Shown one piece after another: positions 8,786-17,779 of a stretch of 42,026 nt of DNA. The notes beneath the pieces were generated by a model that did no database searches, had not been told where the DNA came from, and saw only the letters and a list, made by a program, of their open reading frames with translations. The stretch's first letter is position 1; each line of letters starts with the position of its first letter. The DNA is from JBGPHT01 sp041484525 (GTDB taxonomy: Bacteria; Acidobacteriota; Terriglobia; Bryobacterales; Bryobacteraceae), in NCBI GenBank assembly GCA_041484525.1, contig JBGPHT010000061.1:1-42026 (forward strand), in the 5' to 3' direction. The position numbers and the translations under genes were made by a program.

Positions 8786-10972
8786 ATGATCATGCGCAGC
8801 GGCACTCGAACCTTTTTAGGCACTCTCGCAGTACTTCTCTGCTGCCTCCTGCTGGTGCGCGCCGCGACTCCACCCAAACAGCCCTACACCACGTGGTCCG
8901 ACTACGGCGGCGCGTCGGATTCCATGCAGTACTCCGCCCTCAAGCAGATCACCAAAGCCAATGTGAGCCGCCTCGACCTCGCCTGGACCTACCCCGTGCC
9001 GGGCACCAGCGGACGGTTCGGTTTCAACCCCGTGATCGTCGACGGCGTCATGTATGTCCTCGGGCAGAACAACGCCATCGTCGCCCTCGATGCCGCCACC
9101 GGAAAGCAGGTCTGGACGCATCCCGTCGAGGGACGCCCCACTGACCGCGGCATCAACTACTGGGAGAACAAAGACCGTTCCGACCGCCGCCTGATCTTCG
9201 CCGCCAACGGCTATCTGCAGGAGATCAACGTGCGCACCGGCGTGACCATCCCGTCATTCGGCAAGGACGGCCGCGTCGATTTGCGCGAAGGCATTCCCCG
9301 CGCCCGCGGCATTGCTACCGGCACCCCGGGCCGCGTTTTCGAAAACCTGATCATCCTCGGCTCGGCCCCGGGCGAAGGCTACGGCTCGGCGCCCGGCGAC
9401 CTCCGCGCCTTCGACGTGCTTACCGGCAAGCTGGTCTGGATCTTCCACACCATCCCGCATCCCGGCGAGTTCGGCTACGACACGTGGCCGAAAGATGCGT
9501 GGACCTACATCGGCGGCGTCAATGCGTGGGGCGAGATTTCGGTGGACGAGAAGCGCGGCATCGCCTACTTCCCGCTCGGCTCCCCCACCTACGATTTCTA
9601 TGGCGCCGATCGTAAGGGCATGGGCATCTTCGGCGATTCGCTGCTGGCACTCGATGCGCGTACCGGCAAGCGCCTCTGGCATTTTCAGGCCGTCCATCAC
9701 GATCTCTGGGACTACGATCTGACCGCCGCCCCCAAACTTTTGACGGTGCGCCACAACGGCAAGATGGTCGACATCGTCGCGCAACCCACCAAGTTCGGAT
9801 TCCTGTACGTCTTCAATCGCGTCACCGGCGAACCGTTGTGGCCTATCGAGGAACGTCCCGTCCCGCAGACCGATGTGCCGGGCGAGGAGACCTGGCCGAC
9901 ACAGCCGTTCCCCACTAAACCGCCTCCGTTCACGCGCCAGAAATTCACCGTGGACGACATCAACCCGTACGTCGACGACGCGGAGAAAGCCCGCTTGAGG
10001 GAACTGCTGCTGAGCGCGCGCAACGAGGGACTCTTCACGCCTCCGAGCACCCGCAATACGATCGATATGCCGGGCGAACTCGGCGGCAACAACTGGGGCG
10101 GCGCCGCGGCGGACCCGCAGACCGGAATGCTCTACGTGCGCTCCCACGATGCGCCTACGATGCACATCCTTTCGGAGCGGCCTCGCGTGCGCGTACCGGA
10201 AGGCGCGACTCCCGAGCAGCGCGGCAACGCCATCTTCTCGGAGCACTGCGAGGTTTGTCACGGCGCCGATCGGAAGGGCGTCACGGCGCCCAAGGATCTC
10301 GGAGTCGATGCTTTCCGCACCATGGTTCGGACGGGCCGCGGGCAGATGCCCGGCTTCTCGGAGACCACGGTTTCCCAGACAGACCTCGACGCCGTCGCCG
10401 CCTATCTGAACAATCCGGTTGCCGGCGCCCTCCCGAGCGGAGGACGCGGCGGCAATGCTCCACCACCGCCCGCGGGACAGACCCGATACTACACGCCCTA
10501 TGGAACGTTGAACGCGAACAACGGCCTCGCGGCCATCGGTCCGCCGTGGTCCGAGCTCACGGCCTACGATCTCAACGAGGGCGCCATCAAGTGGCAGGTC
10601 CCTCTCGGCGTGGTGCCCTCGCTCGCGGAGAAGGGGATCAAGAACACCGGCAGCTACCATCCGACCCGAAACGGCCTCGTGGTCACGGCGGGCGGGCTGA
10701 TCTTTATCGGCACGTTCTCCGACCGTACCGTCCGCGCCTACGACAAGGACACGGGAAAAGTACTTTGGGAGAAAGAGCTGGAATCGAATCCCGAAGGTAT
10801 TCCCGCGATCTACGAGGCTGGCGGACGGCAGTACGTGGTATTCTGCGCCCGGACCGGCAAGGTGTTCGACAACATCGGCGCCGATTCGATAGCCTGGAAA
10901 CCCGGCAAACCCGAAGCGGCGGGATACTACGTCTTCGCCCTGCCCAAGATGGCCTCGAGTTCCAAAAAGTAA
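8786..10972 (+). CDS. PQQ-dependent dehydrogenase with inserted cytochrome c domain (copy 2)
   Basis: 728 residues from ATG 8786 (ATG 8792 also possible), with a signal peptide ending near VRAA. The architecture is the same as in copy 1: quinoprotein propeller blades (e.g. WPKDAWTYIGGVNAWGEIS), then a cytochrome c insert with C488-x2-C491-H492 at exactly the same residue numbers as its paralogue, then the last blades. The cytochrome flanks are shorter and less glycine-rich than in copy 1. It probably oxidises a related but different substrate and hands electrons to the same periplasmic chain. The next gene starts 2 bases after its stop, so translation is likely coupled. Confidence 0.88.
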   Translation: MIMRSGTRTFLGTLAVLLCCLLLVRAATPPKQPYTTWSDYGGASDSMQYSALKQITKANVSRLDLAWTYPVPGTSGRFGFNPVIVDGVMYVLGQNNAIVALDAATGKQVWTHPVEGRPTDRGINYWENKDRSDRRLIFAANGYLQEINVRTGVTIPSFGKDGRVDLREGIPRARGIATGTPGRVFENLIILGSAPGEGYGSAPGDLRAFDVLTGKLVWIFHTIPHPGEFGYDTWPKDAWTYIGGVNAWGEISVDEKRGIAYFPLGSPTYDFYGADRKGMGIFGDSLLALDARTGKRLWHFQAVHHDLWDYDLTAAPKLLTVRHNGKMVDIVAQPTKFGFLYVFNRVTGEPLWPIEERPVPQTDVPGEETWPTQPFPTKPPPFTRQKFTVDDINPYVDDAEKARLRELLLSARNEGLFTPPSTRNTIDMPGELGGNNWGGAAADPQTGMLYVRSHDAPTMHILSERPRVRVPEGATPEQRGNAIFSEHCEVCHGADRKGVTAPKDLGVDAFRTMVRTGRGQMPGFSETTVSQTDLDAVAAYLNNPVAGALPSGGRGGNAPPPPAGQTRYYTPYGTLNANNGLAAIGPPWSELTAYDLNEGAIKWQVPLGVVPSLAEKGIKNTGSYHPTRNGLVVTAGGLIFIGTFSDRTVRAYDKDTGKVLWEKELESNPEGIPAIYEAGGRQYVVFCARTGKVFDNIGADSIAWKPGKPEAAGYYVFALPKMASSSKK

Positions 10973-10974
10973 CC

Positions 10975-13107
10975 ATGGAGATGACTCGCCGAAAGCTCCT
11001 GAGAGACGCTGCCACCGCCTGCGCCATGGCCCGTGTCTGGCCTGCCCTGGCGGCGGACGATCCGGCGTGGCTCAAGAACACCTTCCGCGAACTTCATGTA
11101 GATGCCCACTTCGGCCAGTTATCCTCGCCCTACGATACCTTCGACGCCGAAGCCTCCGCCCAGATTCTGAAGGACGCGGGCTTTCAGATGGTCAGCTATT
11201 TCGCCATCTGCAACGCCGGCTACTGCTACTTTCCGGCCAAGCTCGGCGTGGTCCACCCCGGGCTCAAGCGCGACTTCACGGGCGAAATGACGGCCGCTCT
11301 GAAGAAGCGCGGCATCCGCGTCCTGGCGTATGTCTCGGTCGGTCCGGATCGTCGTTTCCACAAGGAGCATCCGGATTGTGTGGCGGTGCGCGATGCCGCG
11401 GCTCCCGCTGGGAATGCCCGCGGCGACCTGGCGCAGATGTGCACCAACTCGCCCTGGGTGGAGCAGGCGCACATCCCGCAGCTCCGCGAGATCGTGGCGC
11501 TCTACGATGTCGATGGGTTCTTCCTGGACAACCTGATCTCCAAGTTCCTGCGCGGCGCCTGCTACTGCCAGTACTGCCGCGAGTCGTTCGCCGCCCAGGC
11601 AGGCGGCGAGATTCCGACGGCTGAACGCGATCCCAGGATCTTCGCGCATTATCAATGGCTGAGCCGCAACGGCACGCGCTACGCCGACAAGGTCATCGGT
11701 GCGCTCTCGACCACCAAGCCCGGCCTGGCATTTGCGATGAACCACATGTGGGTGACGCGCAATCCCGTGAAGCCGCCGTCCGCCCTCACGCAGCTCGTGT
11801 GGGAGCCGGTGCCGCCCTATCCCGGCGTGCTCAGCTTGGATTTTTCGCTGGAAGCGCGCTATCTCTCGACGCAGCCCGGCATCGCGAATTGGAGCTGCAT
11901 GGCCACGCGAGGCAACGGCTGGGGCGATTACTCGCTGCGCGACCCAGCGGCCTATCGTCACGAAGCCGCCGTATTGCTGGCGAGCGGCGGCAGACCTTAC
12001 TTCGGCGACGACAGTTACCCCTCGGGCAATCCCGATCCTGCCGTCTATCGCGTCTACGGCGACGTGAACCGGCGCACCGCCGAACTGGAGCCGTTCGTCA
12101 AAGGCAGCGTTCCTATTAAAGACACCGCCGTGCTGCTATCGGCCGATTCCCTGTGGTCGAATCTGCCGCTGGCCCCTCCGCGGGAATGGATGGGCACGCC
12201 GTCTTCCGCTCCCGTGGCCGGCGCGCATAAGGCGCTGGTGGAGGAGCACGTGCAGTTCGGAATCCTCAACAGCGATGGACTCGTGGAATCGCTCGCCGGC
12301 TACCAGGCCCTGGTGCTTCCGGAGCAGTCGATCCTGAGCGCCCGCGAGTGCGACGCCATCCGCCGCTTCGTTCAGGCAGGCGGCGCGTTGATCGCGACCG
12401 GCGATACCGGAACTCGCGACAGCAGCAATCAGCCGCTGGCCGAATTTGCTTTGGCCGACGTCCTGGGCGTTCGCTACCTCGGTCGCGCAGAATCGAGGCG
12501 CGCGTATCTCCGCGCCGGCCCCGAGCTCGGCGAGTTCGGCATTCCTCGAATGGACGTGCAGGTGAACGGCGCCTATTCGCGAATTCAGACGACCGCCGCG
12601 AAAACGCTCATCGAAGCCGTCGCGCCCGCCGGTCCGAAACAGGCGCCTGCCGAAAAGCCGGACGGTCCCGGTGTAACCCTGAACCAGTTCGGAAAAGGTA
12701 AGGCGATCTACTGCGCTCTTCCCCTGTTCGGCGCGTATCAACAGGACGGCACGCCCGTCTTCCGCAAGCTGGCAGCGTGGATGCTGCACCTGGTCCATCC
12801 GGCCGCGGCGCGCACGATCGTAATCGAAAGCGCGCCGCTCAACGTCGAGATCGTATACAATTCGCGCGGGCAGGACAGGTTCGTGCACCTGCTCAATTTC
12901 AGCGGCGACCGGCGCGTCGGCAATCAACGGATACAGGATTTCGTTCCGGTACATGGAATTCAGGTACGCATCCGGTCCGCTGCGCGTCCTAAAAGGGTGC
13001 TGCTCGTGCCGGAGAAGAAGACCATCCCTTTCGAGTGGAAAGACGGATGGGCCGGGTTTCAGGCGCAACCACTCTTAGTGCACGGCGCATATATGATTGA
13101 AGGCTGA
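10975..13107 (+). CDS. Tat-exported GHL6-type glycoside hydrolase-like protein
   Basis: 710 residues. The N-terminus carries a twin-arginine signal (TRRKLLRDAA, cleavage near ALAA at 27). Residues ~35-330 look like the 'hypothetical glycosyl hydrolase 6' TIM barrel: FRELHVDAHFG, the strand YDVDGFFLDN near 178 with candidate acidic catalytic residues, and a C196-x-C198-x2-C201 cluster typical of this family. Residues ~385-560 resemble the beta-galactosidase trimerisation (GATase-like) domain (VLPEQSIL, FVQAGGALIATGDTG). The C-terminus is a beta-rich domain. It probably cleaves an oligosaccharide or glycoside outside the cell and supplies sugars to the dehydrogenases. Substrate is not predictable. 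ATG 10981 is an alternative start. Confidence 0.78.
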   Translation: MEMTRRKLLRDAATACAMARVWPALAADDPAWLKNTFRELHVDAHFGQLSSPYDTFDAEASAQILKDAGFQMVSYFAICNAGYCYFPAKLGVVHPGLKRDFTGEMTAALKKRGIRVLAYVSVGPDRRFHKEHPDCVAVRDAAAPAGNARGDLAQMCTNSPWVEQAHIPQLREIVALYDVDGFFLDNLISKFLRGACYCQYCRESFAAQAGGEIPTAERDPRIFAHYQWLSRNGTRYADKVIGALSTTKPGLAFAMNHMWVTRNPVKPPSALTQLVWEPVPPYPGVLSLDFSLEARYLSTQPGIANWSCMATRGNGWGDYSLRDPAAYRHEAAVLLASGGRPYFGDDSYPSGNPDPAVYRVYGDVNRRTAELEPFVKGSVPIKDTAVLLSADSLWSNLPLAPPREWMGTPSSAPVAGAHKALVEEHVQFGILNSDGLVESLAGYQALVLPEQSILSARECDAIRRFVQAGGALIATGDTGTRDSSNQPLAEFALADVLGVRYLGRAESRRAYLRAGPELGEFGIPRMDVQVNGAYSRIQTTAAKTLIEAVAPAGPKQAPAEKPDGPGVTLNQFGKGKAIYCALPLFGAYQQDGTPVFRKLAAWMLHLVHPAAARTIVIESAPLNVEIVYNSRGQDRFVHLLNFSGDRRVGNQRIQDFVPVHGIQVRIRSAARPKRVLLVPEKKTIPFEWKDGWAGFQAQPLLVHGAYMIEG

Positions 13108-13123
13108 GGGAGGTCAAGGAAGC

Positions 13124-13879
13124 GTGAAATTAAAAGGCAAGGTAGCCCTCATCACGGGGGCCAGCCGGGGAATCGGCAAGGGAATAGCCGAGGTGTTCGC
13201 CGAGGAGGGCGCCGACATTGCCGTGAACTACGTCTCGAACGGGCAGGCCGCGGAGGACGTGGCCGCGTGGATCCGATGCAAGGGCCGCCGCGCCATCACC
13301 GTCAAGGCCGATGTGGCGAACCGTGCCGAGGTCGAAGCCATGATCGGTCAGGTCTGGAGCGAGCTGGGACCCATCGACGTCCTGGTGAACAACGCCGGCA
13401 TCGAGACCATCGTGCCGTTTCTCGATCTGACCGACGATCAGTGGACGCGCCTCACGGACGTGAACCTGCGCGGCGAGTGGCTCTGTTCCCAGGTCTACTG
13501 CCGGCGCGCGATCGCGGAAAAGCGCAAGGGCAACATCGTGATGATCGGCTCCATTCAAGCCGGCAAAGTTCTGCCCGGCCGCACCCACTATGCGCCTACC
13601 AAGCTCGGCCTCGAAGCTCTGACCCGCAACATGTCCGCCGAGATGACGCCGCTGGGCATTCGGATCAACTGCGTCCACCCGGGTCTGATCGATACCGACA
13701 TGACCGCCTGGGTGATGAAGCGGCCGGACCTGCTGCCCGGAATCCTTTCCCAGATTTCGCTGGGCCGCCCCGGGGAGCCGCGCGAGATCGGCACCGTGGT
13801 CGCCTTCTTCGCCTCCGATGAAGCCAGCTACCTGACGGGACAGTCGATCCACGTGGATGGCGGCTGGGTGGGCAAATAA
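13124..13879 (+). CDS. SDR family oxidoreductase
   Basis: 251 residues from GTG 13124, preceded by GGGAGG; a TTG at 13097 is in frame but would add a non-family extension. It has a classical short-chain dehydrogenase layout: nucleotide-binding TGASRGIG near residue 12, NNAG near 90, catalytic Ser in GSIQ, the Y-x3-K pair in HYAPTKLG, and the C-terminal DGGW. The first-strand region favours NADP(H) or NAD(H) without a clear decision. It is similar to FabG/glucose-1-dehydrogenase-like enzymes. In this cluster a cytoplasmic sugar or keto-acid reductase is more likely than fatty-acid synthesis. Its stop overlaps the next start by one base (TAATG). Confidence 0.88.
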   Translation: MKLKGKVALITGASRGIGKGIAEVFAEEGADIAVNYVSNGQAAEDVAAWIRCKGRRAITVKADVANRAEVEAMIGQVWSELGPIDVLVNNAGIETIVPFLDLTDDQWTRLTDVNLRGEWLCSQVYCRRAIAEKRKGNIVMIGSIQAGKVLPGRTHYAPTKLGLEALTRNMSAEMTPLGIRINCVHPGLIDTDMTAWVMKRPDLLPGILSQISLGRPGEPREIGTVVAFFASDEASYLTGQSIHVDGGWVGK

Positions 13880-14661
13880 TGGGTCTGCCGGAGCAATTGC
13901 TTCGACTCGATGGCAAGGTCGCGCTGGTGACCGGCGGGTATGGTGGAATCGGCGAGGCAGTGAGCCGCGGCTTGGCGGAGTTGGGCGCGCGCGTGGCGGT
14001 CTCCGGGCACAACGCGGAGAAGGCCGCGGCCTGCGCCGCCGCGCTCCGCGAGCAAGGCTGCAATTCGTACGCTGCAACTTTCGACGTGGCCTCGGTACCC
14101 GAAACCGAGCGCATGGTGGACCAGGTGGCCAACCACTTCGGACGCCTCGACATCCTGGTCAACTGCGTCGGGCTGAACCGCGAAGAGAAGGCTGAAGAAG
14201 TCACCGAGGAGCGCTTCGATTACGTGTTGGACGTGAACCTCAAGGGCGCGATGTTCCAGTCCCAGGCGGCCGCGCGCCATATGATCCGGCAAGGCACCGG
14301 CGGCAAACTCGTGCATATCGGATCGGTGCGCACGCTGCTGGCGCTGCGCGGCCGCGGATACGCCGCTTACTGCGCTGCCAAGGGCGGACTCGCGATGCTC
14401 TCCAAGCAGTTGGCCGCCGAATGGGCGCCGCACAAGATCAACGTCAATGTGGTTGCCCCGACATTCGTGCGCACCCAGCAGGTGGCCGCAATGTTGGCCG
14501 ACGCAAACTTCTACAACAGCCTGGTGGCGCGGATTCCGCTGGGACGAATCGCCGAACCCGACGATGTCCGCAACGCCGTGCTGTTCTTCGTTTCCTCCGC
14601 CTCCGACTTCATCACCGGCCAGACCCTCTACCTCGACGGCGGCATCACCGCCACTCAGTAG
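13879..14661 (+). CDS. SDR family oxidoreductase (gluconate 5-dehydrogenase-like)
   Basis: 260 residues starting at the ATG that shares a base with the previous stop codon. Motifs: TGGYGGIG near residue 19, NCVG in place of the usual NNAG, catalytic GSVR serine, Y-x3-K in YCAAKGG, and a C-terminal LDGG. The arrangement resembles gluconate 5-dehydrogenase/2-deoxy-gluconate dehydrogenase-type SDRs, though assignment within this large family by eye is weak. Tight coupling with the first SDR suggests consecutive or alternative steps on the same sugar acid or keto-sugar. Confidence 0.85.
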   Translation: MGLPEQLLRLDGKVALVTGGYGGIGEAVSRGLAELGARVAVSGHNAEKAAACAAALREQGCNSYAATFDVASVPETERMVDQVANHFGRLDILVNCVGLNREEKAEEVTEERFDYVLDVNLKGAMFQSQAAARHMIRQGTGGKLVHIGSVRTLLALRGRGYAAYCAAKGGLAMLSKQLAAEWAPHKINVNVVAPTFVRTQQVAAMLADANFYNSLVARIPLGRIAEPDDVRNAVLFFVSSASDFITGQTLYLDGGITATQ

Positions 14662-14700
14662 TTATGCCCCCTCGTCTTCACTCAAACCCCAGGAGATTTC

Positions 14701-15420
14701 ATGCCACGAAAACTGATTGACCTGAGCATGCCGGTCCACAACGATATGGTCAGCTTCCCGCGCGTCGTCCGTCCCGCGCTCGTGATGTACGAAAACTGGA
14801 AGCAGTTCGCCGAGCGCGTCGGCGCCGCCAAGTACGGCGTGGACTGGCTTACGGCTCACTGCCTGATCGTGCTCGGCGATCACATCGGCACTCACATGGA
14901 TTCGCTCCGCCACATGCGCGAGGACGCGCCCGGACCCGAGGGCATCCCGCTCGACTACTGCTACGGCGACGGCGTCGTCCTCGATTTCCGCCACCTGCCC
15001 AAGGGCGCGGGCATCACCGTCAACGACGTTCGCGCGGCGCTTACGAAGATCAACTACACGCTCAAGCCCCTCGATATCGTCCTCATCCACACCGGCGCCG
15101 GAAAAATCCAGCACACCGAAGCCTATCTCACCGACCACGTCGGCATGACCGGCGAAGCCACCCACTGGATGCTCGACCAGGGCATCAAGGTGATGGGCAT
15201 CGACGCCGTTACCTTCGATCCGCCTGTCTGGGCCATGTTCGAGCGCAAGCAGTTTTGGGAGGCCCACCGCGTCATGCTCGAACGGGAGTATTATCATTTG
15301 GAGAACATGGGAAGCTTCGAGCAACTGCCGCCGTTCGGGTTCAAGCTCAGCCTGTTTCCCGTCAAGTGGGTCAACACTACGGCTGCGCCGGTGCGCGCCG
15401 TCGCCATCCTGGAGGATTAG
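14701..15420 (+). CDS. Cyclase family protein (kynurenine formamidase-like)
   Basis: 239 residues with an AGGAGA Shine-Dalgarno. It shows the metal-binding signature of the cyclase/formamidase family, H61-IGTH65-x-D67 with H71. The family's usual proline after the aspartate region is replaced by Ser-Leu (DSLRH instead of DxPxH). Members are Mn/Zn hydrolases that open amides or lactone-like rings, such as N-formylkynurenine or isatin. No tryptophan pathway genes are nearby, so here a role in opening a sugar lactone made by the oxidation cluster is plausible but unproven. It has no signal peptide and is followed 3 bases later by the small dehydrogenase subunit. Confidence 0.85.
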   Translation: MPRKLIDLSMPVHNDMVSFPRVVRPALVMYENWKQFAERVGAAKYGVDWLTAHCLIVLGDHIGTHMDSLRHMREDAPGPEGIPLDYCYGDGVVLDFRHLPKGAGITVNDVRAALTKINYTLKPLDIVLIHTGAGKIQHTEAYLTDHVGMTGEATHWMLDQGIKVMGIDAVTFDPPVWAMFERKQFWEAHRVMLEREYYHLENMGSFEQLPPFGFKLSLFPVKWVNTTAAPVRAVAILED

Positions 15421-15423
15421 GAT

Positions 15424-16017
15424 ATGCTGCCCAACCTTCCGACGCGCCGCGATCTTCTGGATCTCGCCGCTCGCGCCGCCGCGCTCCCCGGTGCGGCCGC
15501 ATTCTTCTCCGCCTGGCTGCAGGCCGCCGACGACCACTCGCACACGTCCAACTCGAAAGCCCCGCCCGAGCCGCCGTTGTTGCGCAACTACAAGCCGCAG
15601 TTCTTCGCGCCCGAGGATTTCGCTGCTCTACAGGCTTTCACCGAGATCCTGATCCCGACCGACGACACGCCGGGCGCCCGCGAAGCGCACTGCGCGCACT
15701 ACATGGATTTTGTCCTGCAAAGTTCGCCTCCCCCGACGCAGACGCAGTGGCGCAATGCCCTTTCGTCCTTGAAAGAGGCTGGATTCCACGCCGCGGACGC
15801 TGCTGGCCGCGCCGGACTGGTTGCGGCCATGTCGAAGCCGGAGCGCGACCGCAATGCCACCCATCCCGCGTTCGCGGCCTATCGTCTGATCAAACAGCAG
15901 AACACCTTTGCGTTTTATACCTCGCGCGCCGGCATGATCGAAGCGCTCGATTACAAGGGGAACTCGTTCAACGAGACCTTCCCGGCATGCAACCATCCCG
16001 AGCATCACGTAGTTTGA
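15424..16017 (+). CDS. Gluconate 2-dehydrogenase subunit 3 family protein, Tat signal
   Basis: 197 residues. The N-terminus is a twin-arginine signal (TRRDLLDLAARAAAL, cleavage near LQAA at ~37). The mature part has the family's FTEILIPTDDTPGAREA pattern near residues 73-89. This small subunit partners GMC flavoproteins (gluconate 2-dehydrogenase, FAD-glucose dehydrogenase, glucoside 3-dehydrogenase) and carries the signal that exports the folded complex. The GMC gene follows 22 bases downstream and has no signal of its own, which fits hitchhiker export. Confidence 0.88.
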   Translation: MLPNLPTRRDLLDLAARAAALPGAAAFFSAWLQAADDHSHTSNSKAPPEPPLLRNYKPQFFAPEDFAALQAFTEILIPTDDTPGAREAHCAHYMDFVLQSSPPPTQTQWRNALSSLKEAGFHAADAAGRAGLVAAMSKPERDRNATHPAFAAYRLIKQQNTFAFYTSRAGMIEALDYKGNSFNETFPACNHPEHHVV

Positions 16018-16039
16018 CCTCTGGTTTGAGGAGGCCCAC

Positions 16040-17779
16040 ATGGCCAAGACATATGACGCGATCGTAGTCGGATCCGGAGCCTGTGGCGGATGGGCCGCCA
16101 TGGAACTCTCTAAGGCCGGAATGAAGGTCCTGATGCTCGAAGCGGGCAGTCGCGTCGAGCCGGCCAAGGACTTCCATCACACGTTTCTCTATGAGATGGA
16201 CTACCGCGGCCAGGGCAAGCCCGGTGCCATGCGCCGCTATTCCGGGAGCGAGCGCAACTACCGGATCATGCTCGACAATGAGGAGAACCCGTACACCACC
16301 TCGCCCGAAACCACCTATCGATGGGGACGCTCGCGAGTTCTCGGAGGCCGCACCCTGCACTGGGCGCGGGCCAGCGACCGCATGGGCGAGTACGAGTTCA
16401 AAGCCGCTTCGCGCGATGGCTACGGCATGGATTGGGCGGTGAACTACGCCGACATGAAGCCGTATTACGACCGTGTCGAGAGCTTCATCGGAATCAGCGC
16501 CGCCATGGAAGGATTCGACCAGTTCCCCGATGGCGTGTTCCTTCCTCCCATGCCGCTGAATTGCGCCGAGGCCATTTTCACCGCTGCGTCCAAGAGCCTC
16601 GGCTGGCCCACGACGCACCGCCGCCTGGCGCAATTGACCCGCATGCACAACAATCGCCCGCCGTGCCATTACTGCGGCAACTGCGTGAATGGCTGCGACG
16701 TCGGGGCTATGTTCAGCACTGTGGCGGTGACGCTGCCGCCCGCTCTCAAAACCGGCAACCTTGAAGTCCGTACGGACACCGTGGCGGCGCGCGTGCGCAT
16801 GAATAATGAGAACCGCGCCCAAGGCGTTACCTACATCGAGCGGTACACGAAGAAGTCGGTGGACGTGGATGCGAAGTACGTGATCCTCGCCGCCTCCACG
16901 CTCGAAAACACGCGCCTGATGCTGCTCTCGGATAAGGGCGGCCTGGGCAATTCGAGCGGCACCCTCGGCCACTATATGATGGACCAGGTCGGCGGCGGCG
17001 GCGTCAGCGGCATACTGCCGAAACTCAAAGGCGGCCCCAGCCGTCTCGATGACGGCAAGTCGGCGGGGATCACGATCCCCAGCTTTCAGAACATCGACAA
17101 GAAAACGCAGCGCAAGGATTTCATCCGCGGGTACGTCATTAACGCCACCGGCGGCCAGACCGAATACCCGCAGTTCGCGGCTTCCGTTCCCGGCTATGGT
17201 TCCGAATGGAAGAAGGAGATCAAGAGCCGCTACGTGGCCCAGGCGCGCGTTTGGATCGCAGGCGGCGAGATGCTTTCGCAGAAGGACAACCGCGTCGAGA
17301 TCGATCCCGAGGTGAAGGATGCCTGGGGCATCCCGGTGCTCAAGATCCACTTCACCCACTCCGATAACGACTACAAGATCATCGCCGATTTTCAGGAGAA
17401 GGCGGAGGAGTTGTTCCGCAAAGCCGGCGGCGAGGTCATGCAGGGCATGGGCCGCGGCGGTCCGACAGGTTTTCCCGGCGCCCCTGGTTCGCCCGATGCC
17501 GGTACGCGGGGCCGCAACGCCGGCGGCGGTGGCGGCGAGACCGGCCGGCGACCCCTCGGCGGCTCCATCCACGAAGTCGGAACCGCGCGGATGAGCGTCG
17601 ACCCGCGCGAAGGCGTGCTCACTTCGTACTGCCGGACGCACGACATCCCGAACCTCTATGTGTTCGGCGGCAATGCCTTCCCCTCGACCGGCGACAAGCA
17701 CCCGACCCTCACCATGATGGCCCTGACCGCCCGTGGCTGCACCCACCTGCTCGACCAGGCCAAAGGCAAGAAAGCCTAG
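16040..17779 (+). CDS. GMC oxidoreductase, catalytic FAD subunit with predicted Fe-S site
   Basis: 579 residues with a GAGGAGG Shine-Dalgarno. The N-terminal Rossmann motif is VVGSGACGGWAAMEL, followed by LEAGS. A cysteine cluster C209-x2-C212-x2-C215-x3-C219 lies mid-protein; C209, C215 and C219 have the C-x5-C-x3-C spacing known for the 3Fe-4S cluster of bacterial FAD-glucose dehydrogenase. The C-terminal GMC domain has GGSIHEVGTARM with the likely active-site histidine, and GDKHPTLT. A Gly-rich loop (~478-510) interrupts the C-terminal part. With subunit 3 it should oxidise a sugar, sugar acid or glycoside in the periplasm. The usual cytochrome subunit is absent nearby; the PQQ enzymes' haem domains or another cytochrome could accept the electrons. 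Confidence 0.9.
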   Translation: MAKTYDAIVVGSGACGGWAAMELSKAGMKVLMLEAGSRVEPAKDFHHTFLYEMDYRGQGKPGAMRRYSGSERNYRIMLDNEENPYTTSPETTYRWGRSRVLGGRTLHWARASDRMGEYEFKAASRDGYGMDWAVNYADMKPYYDRVESFIGISAAMEGFDQFPDGVFLPPMPLNCAEAIFTAASKSLGWPTTHRRLAQLTRMHNNRPPCHYCGNCVNGCDVGAMFSTVAVTLPPALKTGNLEVRTDTVAARVRMNNENRAQGVTYIERYTKKSVDVDAKYVILAASTLENTRLMLLSDKGGLGNSSGTLGHYMMDQVGGGGVSGILPKLKGGPSRLDDGKSAGITIPSFQNIDKKTQRKDFIRGYVINATGGQTEYPQFAASVPGYGSEWKKEIKSRYVAQARVWIAGGEMLSQKDNRVEIDPEVKDAWGIPVLKIHFTHSDNDYKIIADFQEKAEELFRKAGGEVMQGMGRGGPTGFPGAPGSPDAGTRGRNAGGGGGETGRRPLGGSIHEVGTARMSVDPREGVLTSYCRTHDIPNLYVFGGNAFPSTGDKHPTLTMMALTARGCTHLLDQAKGKKA

